Positions 11,001 through 22,800 of a stretch of 64,000 bases of DNA are shown here, one piece after another. The notes beneath the pieces were generated by a model. That model did no database searches, was not told the origin of the DNA, and was given only the letters and a program-made list of their open reading frames with translations. Origin of the DNA: Ostrinia nubilalis. Its lineage: Eukaryota; Arthropoda; Insecta; Lepidoptera; Crambidae. The stretch is taken from assembly GCF_963855985.1 (NCBI RefSeq), contig NC_087093.1, forward strand, positions 12,601,001 to 12,665,000, written 5' to 3'. The stretch's first letter is position 1; every line of letters starts with the position of its first letter. A program made the position numbers and the translations under genes.

Positions 11001-11961
11001 TCAGGACGGAAACTTCTTTCTGTTGTTACCGCTTGGTGATTTTTAATTACCTATAATCTTTTTGGGTTGAGTTGTGAATGTGACCGAGTTTTGGGTTTCA
11101 ATTCAATGTAAAGATAAGCGTAAGCGCGTGACGTTCATATCGGGCACATTTTGCTACTAGATTTAAAATATAACTGCAGATAAGTATTTACTTTTTTTCA
11201 CTACATTTTCATCAATAAAAAACTTGTATCCTTGTAACTTGTTACCTAAATGGAAAATGTCCACTTGCTTCTGCGAAAAGTCATATTAAGTTTCCGTAAA
11301 TTTTTGAAGTAGGTAAGTAATCTTAGCTAGGTAAAATATTACAGATACAGAGTTCCTAAGATTGTTTTCCTTTATTGAATCAAATTCTCAAAAATAAAGC
11401 CGCGTGCGAAGCCTAGCCTAGGTTTGATTTAATTAAGAATATATATTATTCATTAACGTTCATACTAAATACGTGCCTACATTTCATAATTTCATTGTAA
11501 CGCAAAAATAAACAGTAAAATTTTAAGGGCCTTTTGACTCGCAAGAAAACAACTCTAGCAAATTGATATTTTGAATAATAAAGGCGGTACAGTCGGCGAA
11601 ATATTATGAGTAGAGCAAACACAAGTCAATAGCCGAGCGGTCAATATTGGATTAGCTTCCAAAAGGAGCCAAAAAGCAACGTATACAGAACCTTTTACAG
11701 CGGTTAGAGCCATGAAAAATATTTATGAAAGGCCCGGAGTGTGGAGAGGGATTTGTTTTAGGGATAGAGTCCGGGGAAAATGATGTCACGGTAAGAGTAG
11801 GTAAGTATACCTACCTATACAAGTTATTGTCATCAAAATCTACAAATATCTTATCATCATGAAAATTATCACATGGAAAAAGAATAATACTTACCTACCC
11901 ACACACATCTTTGCAGAGACTTCTTATGTGCAATTTTTTGTAAATATTTCTGGAACTCCAT
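11001..11961. other. No gene seen
   Basis: AT-rich intergenic sequence with no recognised repeat ends or exons. Confidence 0.35.
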
Positions 11962-12170
11962 TTAACACTAGAAAGGCCGCCGTCCCATTTTTGTCCCACT
12001 CGTGAGTTTGATCGTCTCCATAGCTGGGCACCGTTAATCAAATAGTTAACTTCGTTAATCGTTAAACCGTTACTAAAAAAATTAACTTCGTTAATCGTTA
12101 AAACGTTACATTTCGGAAGATTTAACGCAAGTTAACGTTAATCGTTAATCCGTTAACATGTGATAATAAG

Positions 12171-12533
12171 ACGAAAAAAAACCGGCCAAGTGCGAGTCGG
12201 ACTCGCGCACCGAGGGTTCCGTACCATTGATTTAAGAAATTAAAATTATTATTTTTTATTTAAGTTATTAGTATGAAAGATTACGCGGTAATAAGCGGTT
12301 TACGATTTACGAGGTATTAAAAAAAACTACTCACTAGATCTCGTTCAAAACAATTTTCGTTGGTAGTTTTTATAGTAATGTACATCATAATAAGCTTACC
12401 TATTACCTACCGCGTAATCTTTCATACAAATAACTTAAATTGAAAAAAAAATAATATTAATCAATGGTACGGAACCCTTTGTGCGTGAGTCCGACACCAC
12501 AGTAGACACGTACTTGGCCGGTTTTTTTTTCGT
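12171..12533. mobile_element. Miniature element of the AACCGGCCAAGTGCG family
   Basis: The ends are inverted copies: ACGAAAAAAAACCGGCCAAG on the left, and the same on the opposite strand on the right, followed by related GTCGGACTC and GGTTCCGTACCATTGAT segments. The middle holds two inverted copies of CCGCGTAATCTTTCATAC (around 12270 and 12409). A longer copy of the same family lies at 58672-59333. Non-coding. Confidence 0.75.
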
Positions 12534-12551
12534 TTTAGTACAACTGCATTT

Positions 12552-12818
12552 CAGAATAAAAGCTTGTTTTTAAAAAGTTTTTTTAAATTATAATTTTACT
12601 ATACAAGACAAATCCAACAAACCCAAACTCGATAAATTTCCTCCGTTTCGTTTAGGAATTCCTATGGCCACCTCCTGACTCCATCATCAGGACCCTGGAT
12701 ATCATCTAGTACTAAAGTGCTCAAAAAGACAAATTCGATGCGATTCCGCCGTTTCATTTAGGAGTTTCTATGGCCGCCTCCTGACTCCATCATCAGACCA
12801 GTTCAATGGTACCATAAC
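12552..12818 (+). repeat. Interspersed repeat, left part, split by a later insertion
   Basis: Matches the uninterrupted copy at 32775-33075, with shared segments AATAAAAGCTTGTTTTTA, TATGGCCACCTCC and ACTCCATCATCAGACCAG. In that copy the sequence runs on directly into CATTGTCATCGTACTTACAT. Here that continuation is found only at 15720, so 2.9 kb was inserted. The copy also has a partial internal duplication of about 115 bp around the CCATCATCAG segment. Confidence 0.75.
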
Positions 12819-12989
12819 TGTAGGCGATGTAGGTCGATGGGTGAACGTAGGTGATAAGATGAAATGAAAAGTCTAGGTAGGAATATTGAAAATGCGGCGC
12901 GTCCGGGTGTGCGCACAAGTACGTTCGCAGATCACGAGAGTTCGACGACGAGACGACTGGCGGCTCTCGGCCGCGTGTGCGGCGCGGTG

Positions 12990-13080
12990 AGCCGCTAGAA
13001 GCTTCTAACCATAAAAGGATAGAGGCCTCTGGCCAATCAGCGGGCCGCATTGCTAACGGCTAGCTTGGAATGTTCTAGGC
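12990..13080 (+). promoter_or_regulatory. Promoter-like GC-rich island with heat-shock-element motifs
   Basis: Within the 2.9-kb insertion, a GC-rich island contains GAAGCTTC (12998-13005) and GAATGTTC (13068-13075). Both match the GAAnnTTC core of heat shock factor sites. Also present are a TATA-like CATAAAAGG (13010-13018) and a CCAAT box (13033-13037). The arrangement is compact and could be an LTR promoter. A function is inferred only from motifs. Confidence 0.35.
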
Positions 13081-13943
13081 GCGCGATAATAATATTACCT
13101 ACGCGCGCACCCATATTCGCTTACTTATTATTTAATGATCCAAAAACACATACACACAGTGTAAGTTCGACATAATGGTCAATAACAGTGTACATTAATA
13201 TTATTACGATGTAAATTATACTCATAGGTTATTGAACATTCATACATATTTAGTTAATAGATCCCAAGCTACGTAAGTTTACTAGTTATTTAAGGATTAA
13301 ATTAAGGAGAAAAGAAAATTAAAGTTTATTTATTTTTGGTAACATAAAAAAAATCTTATGTAGGTAAGTAGGTACTTACTTAGTGGCCTTAATGGAATGA
13401 TGTTTATTCAAAAATTGTTAAAATACCTCTGCGCTTGCAAAAATCTTTTATTTCAAACGTAGCAACGAAACGAAGCAAAAAAGTTAGTTGCCGAAATCAA
13501 TGACTTATTTTTATACCATACACAAATGGGATAGTTACCATGACTAAGAAATTTAGAATTATTGGTTATTATTACGTTAAAGCAGGCACATTTTTCATGT
13601 TAATTTTAATCGCCTAATATCCCCTTAGCAAATTAAAAATGTGATTCGTGATTGATTCGATCATAGCAGAAATTAAACGCTACCGAATTATCTACCTGTG
13701 ATTATCGGCAGTCTTTAGTATTCCGAAGTAAATAAATAATTGATCCCAACTATCAATTTCAAACTGAAATAATAATAATTAAAATCATCGTAGAAACAAA
13801 AAAATAAATTTATAAAAGTAAAGAATGATTTTATTATTGTTATGATTAGAAAGAATTTTGGAGTTGACATCCTTATTTAGGCGTGGCGGAGTCGGCGGTA
13901 TCAAAGACAGCCGTCCCTCACAATGGCCAATGGCCGACCGCGC

Positions 13944-14328
13944 TAGTGTTGTAAGAACCTCGAGTCTTAAAAGTATTTATTTCGAGACTTGAGTTTATTT
14001 TTAAGACTTCACATGAATCATTGAGCCTCCCGAGTCCTTTCGAGTATTTGAAGTTCTTTGAGCTAGACTGAATCATGACATGAACTTGAGTTGGTGTATA
14101 CTAATAGGCAATAATGAGTGATTGCACAATACAAATGTAATATCAATAAAATTGCATTAAACGAAAATAATCGAGTATCCATCTAAAGACTAACGATTTT
14201 CTTAATCAAAAAGTTAAAACAGTCCAATAAAATAATAAACACACATTCTTAATTCATTGCTATTTTATTTTCTTCAAACTTTTAATAAGTAAGATTCCAA
14301 GACTCGAGTGTCGTATCGTACAACACTA
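13944..14328. mobile_element. Small hAT-like miniature element nested in the 2.9-kb insertion
   Basis: Inverted ends TAGTGTTGTA (13944-13953) and TACAACACTA (14319-14328). Both sides then have subterminal CTCGAGTCTT motifs in opposite orientation. The 8 bases outside each end, GACCGCGC and GCCGCCGC, are similar but not identical, so the target duplication is decayed or the ends are slightly misplaced. The CTCGAG-rich subterminal style resembles the hAT-like element at 52623-53476. Confidence 0.6.
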
Positions 14329-15712
14329 GCCGCCGCAGCAAACGAACTTGCCGCCGCCTTTAGACACGTGCCGCCGGCCGCCGGCTAGCGCAATGTACAG
14401 TCACCAAAATAAAATTAAGAAATGCAACAAACTTTTTTTTACTATTCAAATTAAAATTGGGTTTATTGTTAAATCATAGGTACATAAGATAGGTCATAAA
14501 TAAATACCAAGTTGGAACGGAAATGATTCGGAAATTTTATTTAACTTATTAGGTACCTACCTCATCTACTTTTCTATTGTAATAGAAATGATGACATAAA
14601 CGATTAATTTAAGAATGGACTTTGATTTAGGATAAATGGAATATCAATACAAACAAATTGAAGAGTTTTATTTGCTTCAATAGTCTAATTTAATGTTTCT
14701 ACATAAATTTACTAGGCCATTGAATTACCTTCACAAAACAATAAGTTTGATTAATTTTTAATTATTATCTGTTATAAGGATATTTTACCATGAAATACTC
14801 AAAACCACAATTTAGATTCGAATCAATTGAAATCGAAAGCAAGCAGATAAAATAACAAATAAATAAGTTTATTTATTGTCGACTGTACGCCTATGCCAAC
14901 TTTTCGGCTCTTGCTTAGGCGGCGTCGGCGTCTTTGTGTCAACAAAGGGCGTGCGGCTTGTCGGCATTAATTTGTCGGCGCGTGCGCTTTGATTTAATTC
15001 AGTTTTTGACTAGCTTTCTTGTGTGAAGGTGCGTTTTGTAGTGCTCGTGAAGTGAAGTGAACTATGACGCACAGGTGCACAAATGCAAATAAATTTACTA
15101 AGACGCGCCTTAAAAATCATGGCCTTTGCTGGTTGATTTTTCGATGGTAGGTATCGTGAATCCATTTTACTGTGATCAACATAAGATAATAAGGATAGAC
15201 AACGATATGAGAGTAGGCCTGCAACATTGAAGTGATAGCTCGCCCAATCAGTTGATCAGCTAATCGGCTATCAGCTGTGACGACTGCTGTGAGTTGTTAT
15301 GACGTGAGTGTAAACAACAAAAAAGTGTGTTGTGTGAGTGTCTCGTGTTCCTGTGCAGAATGAATACACTACAGCTTTGTTGTGTGAGTAAAAAATACAG
15401 CATGTTCCAATATGAAAGACGAAATGAATATTTATTTTTGTTAGAAAATGTAACTTTGTAAAATCATTATAAAACACATACTCAAATTTGGTGAACTTGT
15501 TCAGTGTACCGTATAGATGCCCCCATTAAACGGAATGTAGCTAGTTTAGAAGGACCCTGTATAGCCTACATTCAGGCACCACCAGTTACATATTCATACA
15601 AATGAAAGGCAAATCTAATAAGATAAGTAGTAAATTAGTTTCATAAGTAGCCATTTTAATTAATAATATTTAAATCTAGCTAAGTTGTACCTACTGGTGG
15701 CCATCGTCAACA

Positions 15713-15800
15713 ATAACATTGCATTGTCATCGTACTTACATAAGTATACCATACAGCTTAATCGGTTGAGGAGAACTGGTCTTAAATTCAGTTGTAAATA
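15713..15800 (+). repeat. Interspersed repeat, right part after the split
   Basis: CATTGTCATCGTACTTACAT and ATCGGTTGAGGAGAACTGGT match the uninterrupted copy at 32997-33075. The segment is the continuation of the repeat that stops at 12818. Confidence 0.75.
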
Positions 15801-16385
15801 AATAAAAAAATGCATTTTAATATATCGTTGCGTTAGTGATCTGATTACAAAAACTGTTGCTTTGGGTTCTGGAAGTTCTGGAAGCCCGAACGTACTTGTC
15901 AGAACGCGTTTTTCAGCGTGCCTGCTGTATCTTTTTGGTAAATAGTAGGTACTGGATTAACGATTAACGGACTTAGGATACTTTAACGGAAGTTAACGAG
16001 TCCGTTAACAATTTTTAAAGTTAACTTAAAAGTTAATCCGTTAATAGAAATGTTAACTTCGTTAATTAACGATTAACGGATTAACGAGTTAATGCCCAGC
16101 TATGATCGTCTCTAACTTTTTTATTTTTCAACGAAAGTCCATGAAACTTTTTGACTTTTTGATTTATTGAATTTTATCATTTTTTAATGTTTTTGATAAT
16201 ATAACATTAATAGAATTTTTTTTAAAATCGGTTTTACCTAGAAGCGCCACTGGGTCATTTTTGTCCCACCCTAGTATTTGCCACAATAATTCGATGAAGA
16301 GTTCTTGTTTCTAGGAGATACGAAAGTGGAGAGGTGAGGAGAGTTTAGGTGACTCGTGACAATGCAGAAATGTAAATATATTGTA

Positions 16386-16560
16386 CTAGTTTTTGCCTGT
16401 GACTTCACCCGTGAGAAATTAAGTTTATCATAGAAAGACCTAATTTCTTGACACTTATCGTTGCTTTTTGACCAAATAACTGAATATTATTGTAAATTTT
16501 AGCCTATATTATGTTATTCTGAAGTATTAACAACAAAACTGCAAAGTTTTATTAAGATCG
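16386..16560 (-). repeat. Degenerate Helitron-like fragment
   Basis: On the minus strand the sequence ends CACAGGCAAAAACTAG then T, a decayed version of the usual GCGGGCAAAAGCTAG end. It lies inside the piggyBac-like element. The 5' boundary is unclear. Confidence 0.35.
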
Positions 16561-17519
16561 GCTTAGTATTTTTTGCGTAAAAGAGTGAAAAAACATCCAT
16601 CGATCTAACCATGAATCCATACTCACTTAGTTCAAGTTCCAGGCATATATCCACCCATTCATTCTTCCTATCCATTCATCAGTCCATCCATCCTTCAATT
16701 CATCAATATTTATTAACTTTTACATTTATAATATAAGTAGGAAGGTGGCTTCTAGACATAAGCCAGTTCATACATTGTATGATTTGATAAATTTTTTAAA
16801 TGTGTGACATATAAATTTTTGAATATTAAACGTACAATGTACATACTTTTCATTGTAATTGGTAAAAAACTTCACTGTTTGTGTACAGATAACAGAAAAA
16901 TAACCATACCTATAGAAATTCCTAAACACATAGTACACCAGAGAGACAAAAAAACCATACAAAAAACTTTGTGCAAAATGTGCACTATTATTTGTAAGAT
17001 ATTTATTTTTCCTTTCAAAATAAATAATGACTAGTTAAAGTAGTAATTTCATTGTTTTAATACAGTATAACACCACGTAATATGTGACTTTTTTTAAATG
17101 AAACCAAAAATATCTGAATTTAATAATTGAAAATTAAAATTGAATACATTTATATTTTTAAAGGAATAAGTACATATTGACTTATCTACATAGATAAACC
17201 CTTTTTTAAGGATACTACAAATAGTTTTAAACATAATATTCATGCCTGAAACTAAAAAAACAAAATTGACCCAGCGGCGCTTTTAGGGGGGTCGTAATCT
17301 TCGGCACTTCTAGTGTTAAACTGAAGTTTCGTTGCAATGTTTTGAGTGTGTAGAGTCATACTTGAGGAGTGTTGTTTAAGAATATCCAGCTAGGTAGACT
17401 CGATGTTTTGTTGAAGGTTTTAAGAGTAAAAATTCAATAGTGAAAAAATAATTAATATTAATAATATCGTCGGACATAATAACCCACCCCAAAAAGGTGG
17501 AAAAAAAATCAAGAAGTGT

Positions 17520-17685
17520 ATAATATAAATACATACATATTATACATAGAAAACACCCAGTCCAATACAAACAAATATGTTCATGCACACAAATGTTTGT
17601 ACTGTGCGGGAATCGAACCCGCTACCTCCGGAATAGTAGTCCGTTTCGAACCACTACACCAAACGGCCGACGTATGTAATTATTT
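17520..17685 (-). repeat. tRNA-derived SINE
   Basis: On the minus strand the head carries a perfect A box TGGTGTAGTGG (17651-17661) and a perfect B box GGTTCGATTCC (17609-17619) at tRNA-like spacing. A non-tRNA body containing ATGAACATATTTGTTTGTAT follows, then an AT-rich tail. The tRNA-unrelated body and the missing acceptor stem argue against a functional tRNA. This head and body combination is common in lepidopteran genomes. The SINE lies just outside the right end of the piggyBac-like element. Confidence 0.8.
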
Positions 17686-17766
17686 AATTAAACATTATGC
17701 AACTGTCTATTATATTGTCTCGTGACTAAGAAGAAAGGGCCGACACTTTTGATAATAATCTAAGTC

Positions 17767-18080
17767 ATAATCAAACTACCTTTTTTTTTTTTTTCGTCAT
17801 GAAATGCATGAAATTGCATACCCACTGGCCCGGGAGAACCAGTGGGTTATATAAGGCTCTCCCTGCCAGATGGGCAGGGCCTACTCACTAAAACCTGACG
17901 GTGTCCTCCCGAAGTCTTTGGGACGGTGCTGCGAGTTATTGTCCGAGCTAGACGGCCTAGACATTCTTTCGCGGCTCCGCCCCAGACTGTGGCTCGCTCT
18001 GTTTGAGCAAGCGACGACTGGCTTCAGGGGAGTAGTACCTCCCCTGGTCTTCGCTAGCCATGACTGTACTTCCATGACAT
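17767..18080 (-). repeat. Probable retroposon fragment with poly(A)
   Basis: A 14- to 15-base T-run at about 17780-17794 marks a poly(A) tail on the minus strand. The following 290 bases are much richer in GC than the flanks and contain repeat-like text (CTCACTAAAACCTGACGGTG, GTCCGAGCTAGACGGCCT). Frames are open on both strands but I recognise no protein domain. Likely a LINE 3' region; the family is unknown. Confidence 0.45.
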
Positions 18081-21000
18081 TTAATGACTCTACATGTTCT
18101 TTTATATTTTATCCGTCTCCACACTCCCAAACCCGACACGAAGTAATAGTGTAGAAGGGTTGGGAAGCCATTGTTTATACAAAGTATGGAATAATATAAT
18201 CAGAAGTGAAGATATAGGAATCCGGCAAAAACCAACAGAGGCTGAAATTTGCTTAGGTCAGCGGAATAAGTGGCCATCCCTCTGTCTGGAATTAAAACGG
18301 GGGTAGATTTAATTTGATCTGAAACAATGTACGCTATGTATCGTCTTAATGAAGGGACTATGTGAAAATAGGATGAAATTGAAATCGTTGGCATCCTTTT
18401 AAAATAAGAATCGATACATAGTGCATTTCCAAAATATCGCAATAAATAAAGCCATGTAAAAATGTTTTACCTAATCACTTTACTCGATTTGTTTCATATT
18501 AAATTTTGGGAATGTACTATGCATCATGAGTAGAGTCTTTACGAACGGGGGTAGTTTAAAAGGACGCCAATGATTTAAATTTCACCCTGTATACGACTTT
18601 CATGTTCCTGGGCGTAAAACTAAACAGAATTCGTGTAATAAATGACGGGTGAGACGCCTGAGATTTTTACTTAATTACTTACTAATTTTTGTCCGTGACC
18701 GCCTTAGTGGATTTTAATTTCTTTAAAATGTAACCGTTATTAAACGAAGTCAATAAAAATATTTCTTTCAGGGCTACAAAAGGTCATTAGTCCTTAATCT
18801 CAATTCCAATTCGCAATCGAACATCGAAATCGCAAGGAACCAATAAAAAGTTGTTTTGTTTTAATAAAGCCGGCAATTTACCTTCTTCCAGTCCAGATGT
18901 CGCCAACTTATTAAGACGCACCTGTCAATCTATACGAATTCTTTTATTTCAGTCCTCAGTCGACACTTCTCTTATTTCATCTGTTTACTTAGGCCCGAGG
19001 CAGTATTTTTATGAATTCAGAAAGTTGATTAATTGAGGGCGGCTTGTGTTTAGGAGCTTGGTGTGAATTGTTGATGTATGGGTGTATTTAGAAAGAGTGA
19101 GGCATCGTCCAAGTATCATACATTAAAATGAACGACATTTCAGACATTATTAGTTGTGAAAATTGAGATTCTAGCGTCAGACCTTTGGAAAAGCGTAACT
19201 TATGGTAAAGGTAAACATGCTTTCCGAAGGATGGGACCTATATTATAAACAAAAAGTTTTTGAGGTACTCAAAAAATTCTGCTTTTGATGAAACTTTACA
19301 TTAAATAAAAAAAATTACAATATTTTGCTATACATTTTACCAGAATTTTCAGTAGTTACTGAACATCAAGTGAAGTGGACATCCACTTGTACAAAATATT
19401 CTAATGGTTTTAAGCCAAGAACCTTCACACACGTAAGAGCACCTACTCAAAACGTCTGGACTTCCAGAGGCAGTATCCTACCGCCATTACATTCAAAAGT
19501 ATCAACAAACGATCCAATATTCATCGGCTACAAACCGTGTCCTAAGCAAACAATCGTAAGTGCGTCCACACTTCGATTTTCGATTTCGCCCACTACATTA
19601 ATTCGGGTGTTCATTAAAAATGCCATCAGCCCCTAACGAAGTGTTGAGCAATTAAGTCGCCGCTGACGTCACCGGGCCCAGAGCACCTCCTTGAGGAGCT
19701 CTTTGAAGGGATCTTCGAGATGGATTGAAAAATTGATTCGTGGACACTAGATGACGTCATTTGAATTATGAAGACAGGTAGGTAGGTAGGTAGGTACCTA
19801 CAGTTATGGAAATTGAGAGGAAGTTAGGGGAAATCCGTTAATGGACATCAAAGCTTTAGCTATAGTTATGTGAACTGACTAATCTACTAGGTATTAAGAT
19901 TTTTTTACAACAGTGTTCTCAAGGAATGAACATACAATTTTATTTGTCTCTACATAAGTTTTTCTAATCCAATTTTTTGAATTTCGTCTCAAGATCTCTT
20001 TAAAAAAAACAATAAATTAAATTAACAATGTAAACTAAATGACTAATGACAGACCAAGTTACCAATAGCCAATAGTCAAAGTTTTCTAATTGTCTACACA
20101 GTTCAAAAGGTGTTTGTTCATAAATGGTGTAAAAAGAATTTTCTTCCCCATAATATTCACAGCCTTGGGCAACAAATTAAAAATAATAGTCATACCTAAA
20201 ACAGTACCCTGTACAGTCCCTTTGATTGTTCCAAATCCAAATAATCCGCGCTTCATTAATGTGTCAAAATCTTGTTATTGTCGCCCGCATAAGGACATTA
20301 GGGCTGAGATAAGGCAGACGCCATTAGCGAGCGCTCGAAAAAACTCGATGCCATCGAGCGGTGAGGTGGCGATCTAATTTTTCTTAAGTTGCAGTCAATC
20401 ACCGGAGAAATGAGCCTAGGCGTAGTGTTGTGAGGGACTTCTATCGATGCCGCGATGGATTTAATAGTTGTATTGTTCAACGTTAATCTGAATCCCTGAA
20501 AATGTCATCAAACCTGAGCAGTCCTTAAATAAAATTCATATTTGTAAAATAATTTTATATCAAAAACAATATTTTTTTATAGCAAATAAAGCTGATAAAA
20601 GCATTACATTGATACCGAGCTGTGTATCTAGCTGGTGCTATAATGAGTAAACCTAACTTTGATTGTAAAGTAACTAAAGAAGGTAAGGATACTAGGCTGA
20701 GATAGTTCAATCTTTCTTTGATTTAGATTTACGATTGATAAAATAATCACCAAGTAGTTAATAACTATGCATGCATATAGGATACCTTAGTGAAATCATC
20801 GATAGCAAGCTTACTTAAATGTCGATAAATATCTCTATTTTTTCGCAACACTACCTAGAACGATCTTCAAAGGGGCTAATGTTGATTGGCTTTACATGCC
20901 GATGCGCAGTGCCATTGGAATTTGAAATTTATGTTCTAGGGCGTAAGAAATCGAAGTTTTGTGGGATTGAGGTTTGACAGTGCCGGGTAAGATATGGCTG

Positions 21001-22404
21001 ACGAAGATTTATTTGTCTCGTACGACCGCGAGAGTCGGGTAGGAAAAATAATGGTACAAAGTGGTAAGAAATCATAGTATTCTTACCTACAGTTGCTGGT
21101 TGTAAGGTGTGAGTATACTTAGTCTTTTATTTACTTCCAAAGTAGGTAGGTAATATTTATTTTTAAATTGAATTCATATTCGATATATTGCCAGCAATTG
21201 TACTTTTTTTTGGTTTTCTTTCTTATTTGTTTAATACAATCTACAATCGGATTTTTAATTTCATGCACACATCTTATAAAACCTAACTTATTTTCAAGAG
21301 CATCGCAATTCAAATGTAGCGTCAGTCGAAAAATTTTACCGTGCCGTAAAATTCTCAATTTTCGCTAGTGTTTTGTCAGGGGAGGCCGCGGTTCGGAGGT
21401 GTCTCAATCAGCATAAAACAAAAGAAATCAATAGTCCCCCGCTGACAAAGAGCAAAGATTTCTTTCACAATTAAACACCCCGGGTGACGGGGGGGCGATA
21501 ACTCGACGGTTTGGCTAAGCTCTAGCGCTCGCTTTTTAAATTGCGAGTGTTTGCAGAATTGCGACGTAGACGTATGGTATGAAGTAAAGGGAGATCGGTT
21601 CTGTATGTTGTACTTAATTCTTGTTTTGTCATTGGGGTACAGTCAGTCACAGCAACAGTCAGTCAGTTGTTTCTGGAGGGTTAAAAAGATAATAGAGAGT
21701 TTATTTAAATTTAAGACACTGAACGTCCTATTCGTATGAAAGTAACAAGCTGCTTTTTATGGATAGAAGACATAATATCAAATAGAAGTCATGAAGTCAA
21801 AATAATAAGTATTATTAGTCTCGTCGATTTGCAAAAGGCAATTAAAAAAGAAAATACAAGAAGTTACGTTCCAATAGGTATGTGACACAACAAAAAAAAA
21901 CACTGTATTAAAAATTTTACAACTTTACATGACGCTGAATAAATGAACGCCTTTTTACTGAAACTCCATCGCTTGTTTTTGCAAAACAACCGCTTGCGCA
22001 GACAGTTAAACAAAGCTTAACAAACTAAATGCATTTGTTTATGAAATCGATATGAAAGATAGGAGATTAAACTCGATAGGGGTCGCGTCGTCTTTTTTCT
22101 GTCCGATCTCTAATCCCACAATCGGCGAGTTTGCATCAGGATCACCGTCTAATGTAGTATGGCGGGCAGTGCGTGATCTGGCATATCTGACGATTTTATT
22201 AGAAATCTGCGTGTATTTTGTGCTGACCCGTCGTTTTTGGGGTCGATTAGAGCGATTCAAGAATAAGTAAAGGGCTACGAGATTTTCCAATGACGTAGCA
22301 TTCGTAGCACCTGTTCGTAGCACTGTGTAGCGGTCGTAGCGTATGTCGGAGAAAATGAAAGATCGTAGTAATTTAAGGAGAGCGTTAAGTAAATGTTAAT
22401 TATA
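18081..22404. other. 4.3 kb without a supported gene
   Basis: I recognise no exons with splice support. There is a GTAG tetranucleotide run at 19777-19794, a CACCCTGTATAC one-sided transposon end near 18584, and a CRE-like TGACGTCA at about 19663. The sequence is otherwise complex, with unknown short frames such as 19325-19636 and 22052-22270. Confidence 0.35.
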
Positions 22405-22800
22405 CAGGCTGTCCCGTAAATCAACGTCAAGCCGAAACTGGGTGTTGAGGCAAGTTGTGCTGGTTATCAGAAAAATATAAAAAAAAATCTATGTGGCATA
22501 TTTTCAAAATAATAGGCATTTAAAAAAAATCAAAAAAATCTACTCCTGGTGACGGTCTTTTTACTCCTTTTGCCACAAATCTTCACTTTTTCAAAAAATT
22601 TTTTTGTTGTGTAAGCCTGAATAATGCTTCTCTAAATTGTTATCAAAATTATAAGACCAGCTGCTGCAGCTTGGATGAAAAAAATACATTATTTCCAAAA
22701 AAAATATTAAAATAAAATTTTTGCCTAGTGTAAACTGAGACTGTACTGAAAAAAAATAGTAGGTACTACGCGAGTTTGGCAAGTAACGTCATATTTTGGC
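22405..22800 (+). repeat. One-sided TA-CAGGCTGTCCC transposon end
   Basis: TACAGGCTGTCCCGTAAATC starts at 22403, followed by a body with A-runs. No inverted partner was found downstream, so the right boundary is a guess. Confidence 0.4.

Larger units (their letters stand above)
12819..15712. mobile_element. 2.9-kb TG...CA insertion with 5-bp duplication (LTR-like)
   Basis: The insertion splits a repeat that is continuous elsewhere in the window. It begins TGTAGGCGATG and ends CATCGTCAACA, imperfectly inverted, and is flanked by ATAAC on both sides (12814-12818 and 15713-15717). TG...CA termini with a 5-bp duplication fit an LTR retrotransposon derivative, such as a large solo LTR or a deleted element. 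I found no gag or pol and could not see a second LTR. The interior has GC-rich islands at 12885-13090, 14330-14390 and 14900-15000, unlike its AT-rich surroundings. It also carries a small hAT-like element at 13944-14328. Confidence 0.5.
12019..16104. mobile_element. hAT-superfamily non-autonomous element, 4.1 kb, with exact 8-bp duplication
   Basis: The termini are perfect 12-bp inverted repeats, CATAGCTGGGCA at 12019-12030 and TGCCCAGCTATG at 16093-16104. They are flanked by an exact 8-bp direct repeat ATCGTCTC (12011-12018 and 16105-16112). The length of the duplication and CA-starting ends indicate hAT. Both subterminal zones are packed with TTAACG/CGTTAA motifs in opposing orientation, as expected for transposase binding arrays. 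No transposase frame remains. It sits inside the piggyBac-like element and contains further insertions. Confidence 0.85.
11966..17315. mobile_element. piggyBac-like element, TTAA-flanked, carrying nested insertions
   Basis: The left end is TTAA (11962-11965) followed by CACTAGAAAGGCCG. The right end read in reverse is TTAA (17316-17319) followed by CACTAGAAGTGCCG. That is a 14-bp inverted repeat with two mismatches. The TTAA target and C-starting termini are diagnostic of the piggyBac superfamily. Without the hAT-like insertion the element is only about 1.26 kb. Its right half keeps a subterminal AGCGCCACTGGGTCA (16239) and an inverted TGACCCAGCGGCGCT (17269). A 76-codon frame at 16804-17034 contains a few Cys pairs (HCLC, LCKMC) but I cannot call it transposase. 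Confidence 0.75.

Noticed and set aside
16804..17034. Possible piggyBac transposase C-terminal Cys-rich domain
   Set aside because: Only scattered Cys pairs are present and the spacing does not match the family's pattern; the catalytic Asp region is not found.
17609..17661. Possible functional tRNA gene on the minus strand
   Set aside because: A and B boxes are perfect but there is no acceptor stem pairing and a SINE body follows; it is a retroposed SINE head.
17870..18154. 94-codon plus-strand frame
   Set aside because: It overlaps a minus-strand retroposon fragment with poly(A) and has an equally open antisense frame.
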